From NCBI GenBank assembly GCA_903871805.1, contig CAIQIE010000142.1:1-55072 (forward strand): a DNA stretch of 55,072 bases, given 5' to 3'. The notes below the pieces were generated by a model. The model had not been told where the DNA came from. It saw only the letters and a program-made list of their open reading frames with translations, and ran no database searches. Made by a program: the position numbers and the translations under genes. This DNA comes from an uncultured Planctomycetaceae bacterium (GTDB taxonomy: Bacteria > Planctomycetota > Planctomycetia > Planctomycetales > Planctomycetaceae). Shown here piece after piece: positions 27,006-35,547 of this stretch. Each line of letters opens with the position of its first letter. Position 1 is the stretch's first letter.

Positions 27006-27266
27006 GACAAGGATTTCTGTCAAAAATGGCAATCCACTGCGTCTGATCGTCCGTCGTTTTCCCGGAAATTGGTGTGTACACCGGTTTCCTGAAGTTCTGA
27101 CTGCTCTTCGCTGCAAAAACATGCTGTGCGCACTATCCTTCTGGTTGATCCCGAGCAGTAACTCGGGCTATTTCCGGAAGATTCCCCGCACGGATTGCTT
27201 CAGATCTGCACGGGCTTTTTGCCGAATTTCGTTTCTGGATAACAAATCCCCGTGCGGGAAGCAGCT
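27006..27266 (+). promoter_or_regulatory. coaD leader with competing base-pairing
   Basis: The leader contains two upstream words that can each pair with the same bases at the coaD start. CCCGCACGG (27185-27193) is perfectly complementary to CCGTGCGGG (27250-27258), and CTGCACGGG (27206-27214) pairs with CCCGTGCGG (27249-27257, one G-U). The target covers the in-frame GTG at 27252 and the first Gs of the ribosome site GGGAAG (27256-27261). A separate hairpin CCCGAG-cagtaa-CTCGGG lies at 27150-27167. Control of coaD translation is an inference. Confidence 0.35.
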
Positions 27267-27788
27267 ATGCCTTCAGATTCCTTCTCAGCCTGCTACGTAG
27301 GCAGTTTTGATCCAATGACACTCGGTCATCTGGACATTATTCGCCGTGCATCACGTATCTTTGGGCACGTCACTGTCGGTATCGGCATCAATCCCGACAA
27401 GAACTCGCTCTTTACGCCGACCGAGCGTGTGGAGCTTTGTCGTCTGTCAGTTAGTGGACTGGCCAATGTCGAAGTCTGCACTTTTGATGGTCTGGCTGTG
27501 GAATTTGTCCGACAGTGCAACAGCCGGATTCTGCTCAGGGGGGTTCGAACTTTGTCGGATATGGAAGCGGAGTTCTCGATGACGCTGACAAATCGTGTGC
27601 TCGATGAAGAGATCGAGTCGGTTTTTCTGATGTCTGCTGAACGATTCGCGCATATCTCCAGTTCATTGATCAAGCAGATAGCAAGAATGGCTCGGGCAGG
27701 TGTACGCGATCGATTGAAAGATTTTGTTCCAGCCCCCATCATCGACCCGCTGATTCGACGCTTGCAGGACCAGGGCGATCGCTCCTGA
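27267..27788 (+). CDS. coaD: Phosphopantetheine adenylyltransferase
   Basis: CoaD transfers AMP from ATP to 4'-phosphopantetheine, giving dephospho-CoA in coenzyme A synthesis. The nucleotidyltransferase signature is YVGSFDPMTLGHLDIIRRAS, with the GH of the T/HxGH motif; NPDKNSLFTPTERVEL binds substrate; ILLRGVRTLSDMEAEFSMTLTNR and AHISSSLIKQIARM (usually ISSTxVRE) complete the set. 173 residues is slightly longer than E. coli CoaD. The ATG at 27267 is preceded by GGGAAG; the GTG at 27252 is in frame but has no ribosome site. No coaBC or coaE is nearby. Confidence 0.95.
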   Translation: MPSDSFSACYVGSFDPMTLGHLDIIRRASRIFGHVTVGIGINPDKNSLFTPTERVELCRLSVSGLANVEVCTFDGLAVEFVRQCNSRILLRGVRTLSDMEAEFSMTLTNRVLDEEIESVFLMSAERFAHISSSLIKQIARMARAGVRDRLKDFVPAPIIDPLIRRLQDQGDRS

Positions 27789-27893
27789 AACATGGCTTCC
27801 TGAAACACCGCAGTTCAGGGTACGCCCATGAAACGGGCTATGCCCACATCTCATGACTCAATTTCCAATTGTTGCCCTGAAAGGCTCGTTCTC

Positions 27894-28484
27894 ATGGTCA
27901 AAACTGCCTCCACAATGTTGCCACTCGGCACCACGGCTCCGGATTTTCCCCTGCCCAATGTGGATGGAAGCATCGTCAGTCGTTCCCAGTTCTTCGGCAA
28001 GCCGCTTTGTGTTATTTTCATGTGCAATCACTGTCCGTTTGTGATTCACATTCGTTCAGCACTCGCCGCTTTCGCGAATGAATACCTGGCTCGGGGACTG
28101 GCAATTGTTGGAATTAGCAGCAATGACGTCACCCTGTACCCGCAGGACGGTCCCGATGCGATGAAGGAAGAGGCTCGGAAAGCCGGTTACACATTTCCCT
28201 ATCTGTTTGACCAGTCTCAGGCCGTGGCGATGGCCTATAAGGCCGCATGCACTCCTGATATCTTCCTGTTCGATGCCGACCACAGCCTCGTGTATCGCGG
28301 CCAGTTCGACTCCAGTCGCCCTGGCAATGGGCTGCCGGTCACCGGAGCTGATCTTCGAGCGGCCTGTGACACGATTCTTGCTGGTGGAGAAATTACGGGG
28401 GAACAGCGTCCCAGTATCGGCTGCAACATCAAGTGGCGACCAGGAGCAGAGCCGGAGTACTTTACGGGTATCGCAGCAGGCTGA
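27894..28484 (+). CDS. Thioredoxin-like AhpC/TSA family protein
   Basis: A cytoplasmic thioredoxin-fold protein of 196 residues. PLGTTAPDFPLPNVDG opens the AhpC/TSA fold, and the redox motif CVIFMCNHCPFVIH contains CNHC in place of the peroxiredoxin TxxC, which places it with the thioredoxin-family proteins whose motif is CNHCPxV. GISSNDVTLYPQDGPDAMKEEA and CTPDIFLFDADHSLVYRGQFD are typical of that group. Its reductant and substrate are not known. The ATG at 27894 starts just before the fold and has GAAAGG upstream; the frame is open to 27828, but the extra 22 residues are not conserved. Confidence 0.9.
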   Translation: MVKTASTMLPLGTTAPDFPLPNVDGSIVSRSQFFGKPLCVIFMCNHCPFVIHIRSALAAFANEYLARGLAIVGISSNDVTLYPQDGPDAMKEEARKAGYTFPYLFDQSQAVAMAYKAACTPDIFLFDADHSLVYRGQFDSSRPGNGLPVTGADLRAACDTILAGGEITGEQRPSIGCNIKWRPGAEPEYFTGIAAG

Positions 28485-28685
28485 TATTCCCGGTATCGGA
28501 TGTCGTTCATGGCTTCCACCTGATATAATACCGCAGCGGGGGATTGTGGATTCTGATCACCTTCTGTGACGACGGGTGGATTTTCAATCCCGTCAGAACA
28601 GAGGTTATCACCACGATTCCTCTGACATCCCGGCAAAAGCCATCGGGGAAAACACGGCAGATTCATTCGGAAAGTGAGTGGTTCT

Positions 28686-29390
28686 ATGGGTTCTGAGATT
28701 TCCGCTGGCCTGAAGACGCTCCACGGTCTGCTCCAGCAGCTTGCCGAAGCAGAATCCAGCCTTTCCGAGGGTCCGCGCATGATTGGACTTTCAGAGCGGC
28801 AGATTGTCGCCGTGGAACAGCAGATCGAAAAACAAAAGCTGGCTGTCAAAGACTCCCGAAAATCTTCAGATGAAATCAATCTGAAACTGAAAACCAAAGA
28901 ATCAGAGATTCTGAAACTGGAAGGGCAGCTCAATGTCGCGTCCTCCAATAAGGAATACGAGATCATCAAAAACCAGATCACAACGGCAAAACGAGACCGC
29001 GGAGAGTTCGAAGAGAATGGGCTTCTGGGGTTGGAAGCTGTTGATGTGGCCAACGCAAAACTGAAAGAACTTGACGCGGATTTGCAGAAAAGGAAACAGC
29101 AACTGCAGTCCACCAGGGCCAGCTTTGAAAAGGAAAAACCCGTCCTCGAGTCTGGCATCCAGGTGCTGCAGCAGCAGATTTCTGAAGCGGAAAAAGTCAT
29201 TCCCGGAAATCACATCGCCACCTGGCATCGCCTTCGTGGAGCCCACGGTCCGGGTGCTCTCTCGCAACTGGAAGACGATTTCTGCAGCGCGTGCAGTACT
29301 CGCGTCACTAATCAGGACCAGGTACGAATTCGAACCGGAGAATTCCTCTGTTGCCGCGACTGCGGCAGGGCTCTTTACAACCCGGGCTGA
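28686..29390 (+). CDS. Coiled-coil protein with C4 zinc ribbon
   Basis: 234 residues: a long antiparallel coiled coil at about 20-165 (rich in KxxE and ExxL repeats, with SSNKEYEIIKNQITTAKRDRGE in its middle), then a short linker and a C-terminal zinc ribbon with CSAC and CRDC pairs (FCSACSTRVTNQ and FLCCRDCGRALYN). This is the C4-type zinc-ribbon architecture, found in many bacteria. In actinobacteria, relatives lie near genes of ribonuclease H and Nif3-like proteins; none is nearby here. A role in nucleic acid binding or as a chaperone-like adaptor is possible. A GTG at 28674 is in frame; the ATG at 28686 is preferred. Confidence 0.87.
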   Translation: MGSEISAGLKTLHGLLQQLAEAESSLSEGPRMIGLSERQIVAVEQQIEKQKLAVKDSRKSSDEINLKLKTKESEILKLEGQLNVASSNKEYEIIKNQITTAKRDRGEFEENGLLGLEAVDVANAKLKELDADLQKRKQQLQSTRASFEKEKPVLESGIQVLQQQISEAEKVIPGNHIATWHRLRGAHGPGALSQLEDDFCSACSTRVTNQDQVRIRTGEFLCCRDCGRALYNPG

Positions 29391-29979
29391 ATCCGTCGCA
29401 ATCAATGGAATTCTGTGCATCCCCCAGGCGGGAAGCGACCGAGGGGCTCTTGCATGGAATTCGAAGGGGCCGTGGTCTTTTGGATTCTTTGAGCTCGTCC
29501 AAAATAATGCAGTTTTCGGTTTTCGGTACTGTCCGCTGATAGCTGTCCGCTGATAGCTACGGTACTCGGTGCCTGGCAATCTTTTATCTTGACAGCGGTC
29601 CAGCCCCGCGAACCATAGGCTCTGTCGTTGATCAGCCCTGATGTGTGTGAGTCACTGCTGCGGTGGTGTGGATGGCGCAGTTTTTTTCACAAGGAACTCA
29701 GCGTCTTTCCAATGTCTGTACGTCAGCAACGCTCGCTCTGCAGCTGAATTGTGGTTATCCTTTTGCAACGGTGGCCGGTACAGGAAGTTTTCGGTCGGCT
29801 GCTGTCGCGTTGTTCAGCAGGATCAAAAATTCGGCGCGTGCCCCAGGTTTGCTTCGCGGATCTGGATTTTCATCCGGATCGGAACTGACAGCCCGTGGGC
29901 AACGGTCGTTTCCCCGGAAAATCCCGGCAATTCATTTGGCCTGCTCTTCCCTGCGTGGGTGTCGCGAAAGTCTGGAAGC
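29391..29979. other. Intergenic region with a small direct repeat
   Basis: 589 bp. GTCCGCTGATAGCT occurs twice in tandem at 29531-29544 and 29545-29558. The open frame that continues upstream of the phosphoesterase start has no family similarity. No RNA gene is seen. Confidence 0.45.
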
Positions 29980-30699
29980 GTGATAGAATCCGGAACCAAA
30001 CTGCAGCCTCTGGCTGTCTCCTCAAAAACACAGGCCCCTGATCCATTGCATCTTCGTACAGCCAGGATCAGCCTTGCTGACGAACAACTGGAACTGCTGC
30101 CAGAGGGGGCAGTCTGGTGGAAATCGCGTTCCACGGTGCTGATCAGCGATACACATTTCGGCAAAGAAGCCACCTTTCGGGCGGCCTCCATTCCCGTTCC
30201 GGATCAGACTCTGCAAATCCTTCATAAGCTGGAGGCCGTACTGACCAGAACTGCCGCAGAGCACCTGATGATCCTGGGTGATCTGATTCATGCCCGGCGC
30301 GGGCGTTGCGAACAGACCTTTCGACAGATCGCGGACTGGCGTGAGCGGTTCTCGGCCATGACATGGACGCTGATTCGTGGCAACCATGACGTATCGGCAG
30401 GAGATCCGCCGGCCGCGTGGAGGATTCGCTGTCTTCCGGAACCATACGCTTTGGGGCCATTTGCATTGTGTCACAAACCTGAGATGGGGACCGGATTTTC
30501 CATGGCCGGGCATCTTCATCCCGTGGTTAGACTGACTGGACCGGGGCGTGATTCGCTCCGGCTTCCGTGTTTCCTGTTAAGAAAGTCCACTTTGATTCTT
30601 CCTGCCTTCAGTTCCTTTGTCGACGGGAAAGTTCTGCCAGTGTCACTCGGTGATCAGGTATTCGTGATTGCCGATCATCAGGTGACAAAGGTTGCCTGA
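29980..30699 (+). CDS. PdeM-like metallophosphoesterase
   Basis: A calcineurin-type phosphoesterase of about 239 residues. All metal-binding blocks are visible: VLISDTHFGKEATFRAA (D-x-H), LMILGDLIHARRG (GD), TLIRGNHDVSAG (GNHD) and FSMAGHLHPVVRL (GHxHP). The order, the short size and the FGKEATFR segment match the ligase-associated DNA damage response endonuclease PdeM. That enzyme normally travels with an ATP-dependent DNA ligase and a DExH helicase, and neither is within this window, so the DNA-repair role is inferred from the protein alone. The start is uncertain: no ATG lies close to the domain; GTG at 29980 gives the expected length. Confidence 0.8.
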   Translation: MIESGTKLQPLAVSSKTQAPDPLHLRTARISLADEQLELLPEGAVWWKSRSTVLISDTHFGKEATFRAASIPVPDQTLQILHKLEAVLTRTAAEHLMILGDLIHARRGRCEQTFRQIADWRERFSAMTWTLIRGNHDVSAGDPPAAWRIRCLPEPYALGPFALCHKPEMGTGFSMAGHLHPVVRLTGPGRDSLRLPCFLLRKSTLILPAFSSFVDGKVLPVSLGDQVFVIADHQVTKVA

Positions 30700-30771
30700 T
30701 GTCCGGATTCCGATTTGGCAGGACTGTCCTCCGCGTTTCAAAAGACAGCAGCACTGCAGCTTTCCAGATGA

Positions 30772-31659
30772 ATGGGACTCCGAATGACCGGATTTAATGC
30801 AACTCCTGGTGCCGTGGAACGGGAATTTGGAATACCGATTCCGGGAGCGATCCTGCCGGAAGAGCAATGGGTCCGTACCGCCCTGAAGCAGGTTCCGGAA
30901 GGTCACATCGACTGGGCTGCGTTGTTTGGTCGCACGGCCCCGGTCGTCATCGATATTGGCTGCGGCAATGGTCGTTCTGTGCTGACCGGTGCAGTGGCGC
31001 ATCGCGACCGCGATTACCTTGGGATTGATATTCTTCCGGTCGTGATTCGCTATGCAACACGCCGGGGTAATCAGCGTGGTCTGAGCAATACTCGCTGGGC
31101 CGTGATTGGCGGGCGTGAACTGCTGGCCGAACATGTTGCAGCTGGCAGCATCAGCGAAATCCACTGCTATCATCCTCAGCCATGGTATCGGCGGGATCAG
31201 GTGCCCTTGCGGTTGATTACGCCAGAGTTTCTGCGTTTGGTGCATCAGTCGCTTCAGCCGGGGGGACGATTCGTCCTGCAGACCGATCATCCGGGTTACT
31301 GGAAGTACATGCTCAGAATTCTGCCTTTGTTTTTTGAATGGACGGCACGAACAGAACCGTGGCCATTCGCCTCGCAGGGACTCACCCGCCGCGAAATCAT
31401 TGCCCGGCAGCGGGGACTGCCGATTTTTCGTGGGGAAGGCACCGCCCGCCTTGACCTCGATGCGGAAGCCGCGATACGAATGGTCGAGGCGCTGCCACTT
31501 CCGCTCTTCAATGCGGATCGCAGGTTACAGGCTCTGGATCAACTGGAAAAAGAAGGCACAGGCTCGAATCAGAGTGCAGGGCGGCGGCCCGGTTCACGGT
31601 CAGGCCCGCCACGTCGAACGGATCAGCGAAAGCCACCCAAAAAGCCAAAAGGCCGTTAA
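30772..31659 (+). CDS. trmB: tRNA (guanine-N7)-methyltransferase, divergent
   Basis: TrmB methylates G46 in the tRNA variable loop. The SAM motif is PVVIDIGCGNGRSVL (about 62-76) and the ribose-binding acidic residue is in YLGIDILPVVI. The catalytic block, usually FPDPWxKxRHxKRR, here reads YHPQPWYRRDQVPLRLITPEF, with Gln at the usual Asp position, followed by GGRFVLQTDHPGYWKYM. I believe the same change is common in planctomycete TrmB proteins. The length of 295 residues exceeds the usual 210-240 because of a basic Arg/Lys/Pro-rich tail (from about 262) that may bind RNA. The family assignment is good; activity with the altered motif is not proven. Confidence 0.85.
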   Translation: MGLRMTGFNATPGAVEREFGIPIPGAILPEEQWVRTALKQVPEGHIDWAALFGRTAPVVIDIGCGNGRSVLTGAVAHRDRDYLGIDILPVVIRYATRRGNQRGLSNTRWAVIGGRELLAEHVAAGSISEIHCYHPQPWYRRDQVPLRLITPEFLRLVHQSLQPGGRFVLQTDHPGYWKYMLRILPLFFEWTARTEPWPFASQGLTRREIIARQRGLPIFRGEGTARLDLDAEAAIRMVEALPLPLFNADRRLQALDQLEKEGTGSNQSAGRRPGSRSGPPRRTDQRKPPKKPKGR

Positions 31660-31695
31660 TGCCGTTAATACGGCAGGAGGCCCGGCGGCATTTTC

Positions 31696-32133
31696 TCATC
31701 GGGGATTTGCAGGCAAATCGACTGATTTCAGCTGGAACGAGCGAGGCAGCAGGTCGGAGAGCAGCACGCATTCCGGTGGCGTCTCCTCGGCGTGGTCGGC
31801 GCAATCAAGCAGCACCAGCATCTCAGGATTGAACTCGCACAAAAACTGGCGGCAACTGCCACAGGGGACAGGATTTCCTGCCAGAGTCACACAGATGGCG
31901 GAAAACTCGCGAATCCCCATCGCCACCGCGCGACAGACCGCGGTTCGCTCGGCACAGATTGTCAGCCCATACGAGGCATTTTCCACGTTACAGCCCGAAA
32001 TGATCTCGCCCGACTTTGTCAGTAGCGCCGCGCCCACGAAAAAGCCGGAGTACGGTGCCCATGCCAGCGTACGAACCTGTCGGGCAGACATCTGAAGTTC
32101 GCGCCACTGCGGTGGCAATGCCTGTGACTGCAT
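31696..32133 (-). CDS. cdd: Cytidine deaminase
   Basis: Cdd deaminates cytidine and deoxycytidine in pyrimidine salvage. The 145 residues match the homotetrameric form: YSGFFVGAALLTKSGEIISG, GCNVENASYGLTICAERTAV with zinc ligand Cys60 and proton shuttle Glu62, and NPVPCGSCRQFLCEF with zinc ligands Cys91 and Cys94. PECVLLSDLLPRSF is the usual C-terminal LLPxxF. The start at 32133 (MQSQALPPQW) is preferred; the longer frame to 32220 adds a non-conserved basic leader. Convergent with trmB, with stops 36 bp apart. Confidence 0.95.
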   Translation of the reverse strand: MQSQALPPQWRELQMSARQVRTLAWAPYSGFFVGAALLTKSGEIISGCNVENASYGLTICAERTAVCRAVAMGIREFSAICVTLAGNPVPCGSCRQFLCEFNPEMLVLLDCADHAEETPPECVLLSDLLPRSFQLKSVDLPANPR

Positions 32134-32413
32134 ACTTGTCTTCCAATGGCTGTTGATTTTCTGAGTGCCGAATCCACCGGCCCGGTGCAGCTTCAACACA
32201 GCCCGATTTCCGGTAGACATCCCGGATCCATGGTCCGGTCACGGGACGCATTCCGTCGAAGCGAAAACACGAGGACGTGATCATCTGAACCGCGTGAGCG
32301 ACTGTTTCAAACTGTGGCTATCAAACTGTGGCGGATAAGTCTGAACGGCAATTTCAGGCACTGACAAGGCCCCGTCGGTCGCTGACTGGGATTTGGGCCC
32401 CGGTAAAAACGAA

Positions 32414-32452
32414 AACGGGGTCTGCGGACCAGATGTGTCGGCAGACCCCGTG
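32414..32452 (-). terminator. Intrinsic terminator of LRR gene
   Basis: ACGGGGTCTGC (32415-32425) and GCAGACCCCGT (32441-32451) form a perfect 11-bp stem. Read on the minus strand, the hairpin is followed by TTTTCGTTTTTACC. It lies about 70 bp beyond the LRR protein stop. Confidence 0.88.
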
Positions 32453-32519
32453 TTAAGGCATCCTGATGGCACCGAAGCTGAAGGTTTTTCGGAAGCCATT
32501 CAGTAAAAAGAGGCGGCCA

Positions 32520-33578
32520 CTACTTTCCGGCGGCAGCGGCTTTGGCCTTAAGTTCTTCGGATTTGGCTTTTAGCTCGGTCGCCTTTTTGACGGCTTCTTC
32601 CGACTTGGTCTTCAGCTCATTGGCCTTGGCCACGGCTTCGTCGGACTTCTTTTTTGCTTCGTCGGCGGCAGCTTTCTTTTCTTCGGCGGGCTTCTTCAGG
32701 GGCTCGACAGCGGCGGTGGCTGTTTCCACGGTTTTCTGAGCCTCTGCGATGGCAGCTTCGGCGGCTGTGACAGCATCGGCCGGTGAGTTGGGGTCAGCCT
32801 TAAGATCCGCGAGGGCCTTGTCGGCAGCGGCCTTTGCTGCATTGGCCGCTTCCACAGCCTTGTTGGCGGCATCCAAAGCGCCCTGCGCTTCTGCGTGGGC
32901 TTTTGCAGCGGCTTCGCTGGCAGCTGCAGTTTCGGCCACAACCTTTGCCTGAGCTTCTGTGGAGGCCGCAAGTTCTTCGACCAGCTTACCAGCGTCCTCT
33001 GCGGCGCGACCGGCTTCTGCAATTTCGCGATCGCGATCTTTCTTGAAGTCCGGCACGAGCTGAATCTCTGGAATGGCAACTTTGAGTGCCTCTTCGCCGG
33101 CTTCTGTGACAGTTGTCTGCCAGACAAACAGGCGGCGCAATGTTTTGACGCTGGCCAGCTGTGCCAGCCCGGCATCTGTGACTTTTGTTTCGTAAAGGTT
33201 GAGATATTCAAGAGCCGGCAAGGTCACGATGTGTGCCAGCCCGGCATCGGTGATGGCCGTCTTTTCCAGATGCAGGCGGGTCAGACCTTGCAGGCCGCTG
33301 AGATGAGCAAGTCCGGCGTCTGTGATTTTGGTTCCACGCAGGTTGAGCGAATGAATGCTGGCGGAATCTTTCAGGATGGTCAGCGTTTCGTCGTTGACTT
33401 CCCGGTCAGCGAGGTGAAACGCCACGGTCAGGCGGGGATCATTCTTTGCCAGCGGCATGGCCTGCCCGCCAGCTTCCTGAATTTTTTGTACCAGAGCCTT
33501 GTCGGCGTCTGAAAGTTCCTGAGCAGCTGCAAAACTGGTCAGCATCAGGAAACACAGCATTAGTCGCGCAGGTGTCAT
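32520..33578 (-). CDS. Exported leucine-rich repeat / Ala-Lys-Glu helical protein
   Basis: A secreted protein of 352 residues in three parts. The signal peptide is MTPARLMLCFLMLTSFAAAQ. Residues about 30-165 hold four or five leucine-rich repeats of the GLAHL-xx-L-xx-L-xx-L-L-xx-T-x-ITDA type (IHSLNLRGTKITDAG, LTRLHLEKTAITDAG, LEYLNLYETKVTDAG, LRRLFVWQTTVTEAG). The rest, about 185-352, is almost only Ala, Lys, Glu and Val and reads as a long helix or coiled coil with repeated KSEEAVKKATELKAK units. Repeats of this type are abundant in planctomycetes; partner unknown. The start at 33578 is fixed by GAGGAGAG six bases upstream. It ends at a clear terminator. Confidence 0.9.
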   Translation of the reverse strand: MTPARLMLCFLMLTSFAAAQELSDADKALVQKIQEAGGQAMPLAKNDPRLTVAFHLADREVNDETLTILKDSASIHSLNLRGTKITDAGLAHLSGLQGLTRLHLEKTAITDAGLAHIVTLPALEYLNLYETKVTDAGLAQLASVKTLRRLFVWQTTVTEAGEEALKVAIPEIQLVPDFKKDRDREIAEAGRAAEDAGKLVEELAASTEAQAKVVAETAAASEAAAKAHAEAQGALDAANKAVEAANAAKAAADKALADLKADPNSPADAVTAAEAAIAEAQKTVETATAAVEPLKKPAEEKKAAADEAKKKSDEAVAKANELKTKSEEAVKKATELKAKSEELKAKAAAAGK

Positions 33579-34015
33579 TATTCTCTCCTCACTCTCGCCT
33601 GTCAAAACGAGCCCGGCAATCAGTCTGCACGGCACTCAGGAAAATCCCATCACAAATCCCATTCACAGCTTGTTTTTTGTCGTGAAACGGAGCCTGAAGG
33701 GACTAAAAAAGGCAATGAGATGCGAAATCAGGTCTGGATAACCCCGCAAATCACTGCCGATACCTGACCAGAATAAGGTCCCAGCCCGCTGAAGACAACG
33801 CTGCAGACAAAATCCCGATCTTCAGTTTCTGTTTTTTGACTGAGAATGGAAAATGCCAAATTCGCAGCTGCATCTACCAATTCGTGGAAAAACACGGTGA
33901 GTTTGATTTGGAGACCTGTACTTCCGCATCCGTATGGTTTCAATTCCCGCAGACACTTGGCAACCGCTGGTTCTCAGGTTTCGATTCCTTCTGTCCCGAG
34001 TTGGATTTCCTTCCC
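33579..34015. other. Divergent intergenic region upstream of hisD
   Basis: 437 bp between the LRR gene and hisD. TCAGGT (33730-33735) and ACCTGA (33762-33767) could form a 6-bp stem, too weak to call. The open frame continuing upstream of hisD from 33836 has no family similarity. Confidence 0.4.
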
Positions 34016-35419
34016 ATGTCTGTTCCGTTACGTATAGCGACTATTGACTGTCAGCGAGACAACGCACGCGAGTTGTTTCGCGAGTTGCGGGACAAACTGA
34101 GCCCCCGAGGGGAAGTCGTTTCCGAAGCGGGACGTCAACGCACCATCGAGTTATTCGGGGCACCACTCAGCCCCAGAGAGGTCGTGCGGCGCATCTGTGA
34201 CGATGTCCGCTCCCAGGGGATTCAGGCGGTTCTGCACTACACCGCACGACTGGATCGAAAAGAGCTGACGCCGGACACGGTACGAGTCTCTCAAGCAGAA
34301 CTGGCGGAGGCTGCGGCAAAGGCTGATCCCGAGTTCCTGCGAACGGTCCGAGTGATTCGCGACAACATCATTGAATTTCAAAAAGCGGTGCTGCCGCTGG
34401 ACGCAAATGTTGTCCGTCAAGTCGGCGGGGGTACTGTGCGTCTGAGGCAACGACATCTGCCGATGAAACGAGTCGGGATCTGTGTCCCTGGCGGAGCCGC
34501 TGCCTATCCATCCACAGTTTTAATGACAGCCGTACCAGCGATGACGGCCGGCGTTCCGGAAATTGCCATCGTTGTGCCTCCAACGCCTTTTGGTGGATAC
34601 AACAATGACATGCTGGCCACCTGCCATGAGATCGGCGTCAGGGAAGTCTACCGGGTCGGAGGGGCTCAGGCTGTGGCTGCACTGGCTTACGGTGTGGAAG
34701 GGATCGCGCGAGTCGACAAAATCGTTGGGCCGGGAAATCTGTTTGTCGCACTGGCCAAGCAACATGTGTTCGGAGACGTCGACATCGACAGTATTGCCGG
34801 CCCCAGTGAAGTGATTGTCCTCGCTGACGAAACTGCAAACCCCGAATTTGTGGCCGCGGATTTGATTTCGCAGGCGGAACACAGCCCGGGTTCCGGTGTT
34901 CTGGTTACATGGCACGCACCACTGATTCCTGCTGTACTGACGGCTTTGGAAAAACAACTTTCTCAACTGGAACGGGGAGATCTGGCACGCCAGGCGCTGG
35001 AAGACTACGGTGCTCTGATCCTGGCCCGCAACGAACAGGAAGCGGCAGAGTTAACAGACCTGCTGGCCCCGGAACACCTGCACATTTCGATGGATAATCC
35101 GGAACAGATGCTGAGCCGAATTCAGAATGCCGGAGCGATTTTTTTGGGACACTACACACCCGTGGCACTGGGAGACTACATCGCAGGGCCGTCCCATGTT
35201 TTGCCGACTGGTGGAACCGCACGATTTGCTAATGGACTTGCCGCCACGGATTTTCTCAAGCGAAGTTCCATCATTCACTACGACGCTGCAGCGTTAAAAG
35301 CGGATGCGGACCGAGTGCGATTGATGGCCGAAAAAGAAGGTCTGACAGCCCACAGTGCCAGTGTCGACATCCGTCTGGGAGACTGTCCTGATACATGTCA
35401 TCAAACGTCGTTGAATTGA
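34016..35419 (+). CDS. hisD: Histidinol dehydrogenase
   Basis: HisD oxidises histidinol to histidine in two NAD-dependent steps, with zinc. Motifs are in order: CVPGGAAAYPSTVLMTAVPA, EVYRVGGAQAVAALAYG, VDKIVGPGNLFVALAKQHVFG, DIDSIAGPSEVIVLADE and DLISQAEHSPGSGVLVT with the zinc-binding Gln and His, then EHLHISMDNPE and AGPSHVLPTGGTARFANGL near the C-terminus. Starting at the ATG at 34016 gives 467 residues, slightly longer than usual at both ends. The ribosome site is weak. No other his gene is adjacent, and the downstream neighbour is an IS relic. Confidence 0.95.
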   Translation: MSVPLRIATIDCQRDNARELFRELRDKLSPRGEVVSEAGRQRTIELFGAPLSPREVVRRICDDVRSQGIQAVLHYTARLDRKELTPDTVRVSQAELAEAAAKADPEFLRTVRVIRDNIIEFQKAVLPLDANVVRQVGGGTVRLRQRHLPMKRVGICVPGGAAAYPSTVLMTAVPAMTAGVPEIAIVVPPTPFGGYNNDMLATCHEIGVREVYRVGGAQAVAALAYGVEGIARVDKIVGPGNLFVALAKQHVFGDVDIDSIAGPSEVIVLADETANPEFVAADLISQAEHSPGSGVLVTWHAPLIPAVLTALEKQLSQLERGDLARQALEDYGALILARNEQEAAELTDLLAPEHLHISMDNPEQMLSRIQNAGAIFLGHYTPVALGDYIAGPSHVLPTGGTARFANGLAATDFLKRSSIIHYDAAALKADADRVRLMAEKEGLTAHSASVDIRLGDCPDTCHQTSLN

Positions 35420-35547
35420 GTTGAGAAAAGTTTTTTTCGGCCTACGGATTGCTGTAGTGCCGCTCACATGATGGCAGCCGCGGGAAATGGATTTTATGGC
35501 CACTCAGAGGTCGTTTTTTGGCTTGGAATCGCTCTGATCGCCTCATT

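Noticed and set aside
33730..33767. Riboswitch or attenuator before hisD
   Set aside because: Only a 6-bp stem, with no His-codon run or T-box-like sequence.
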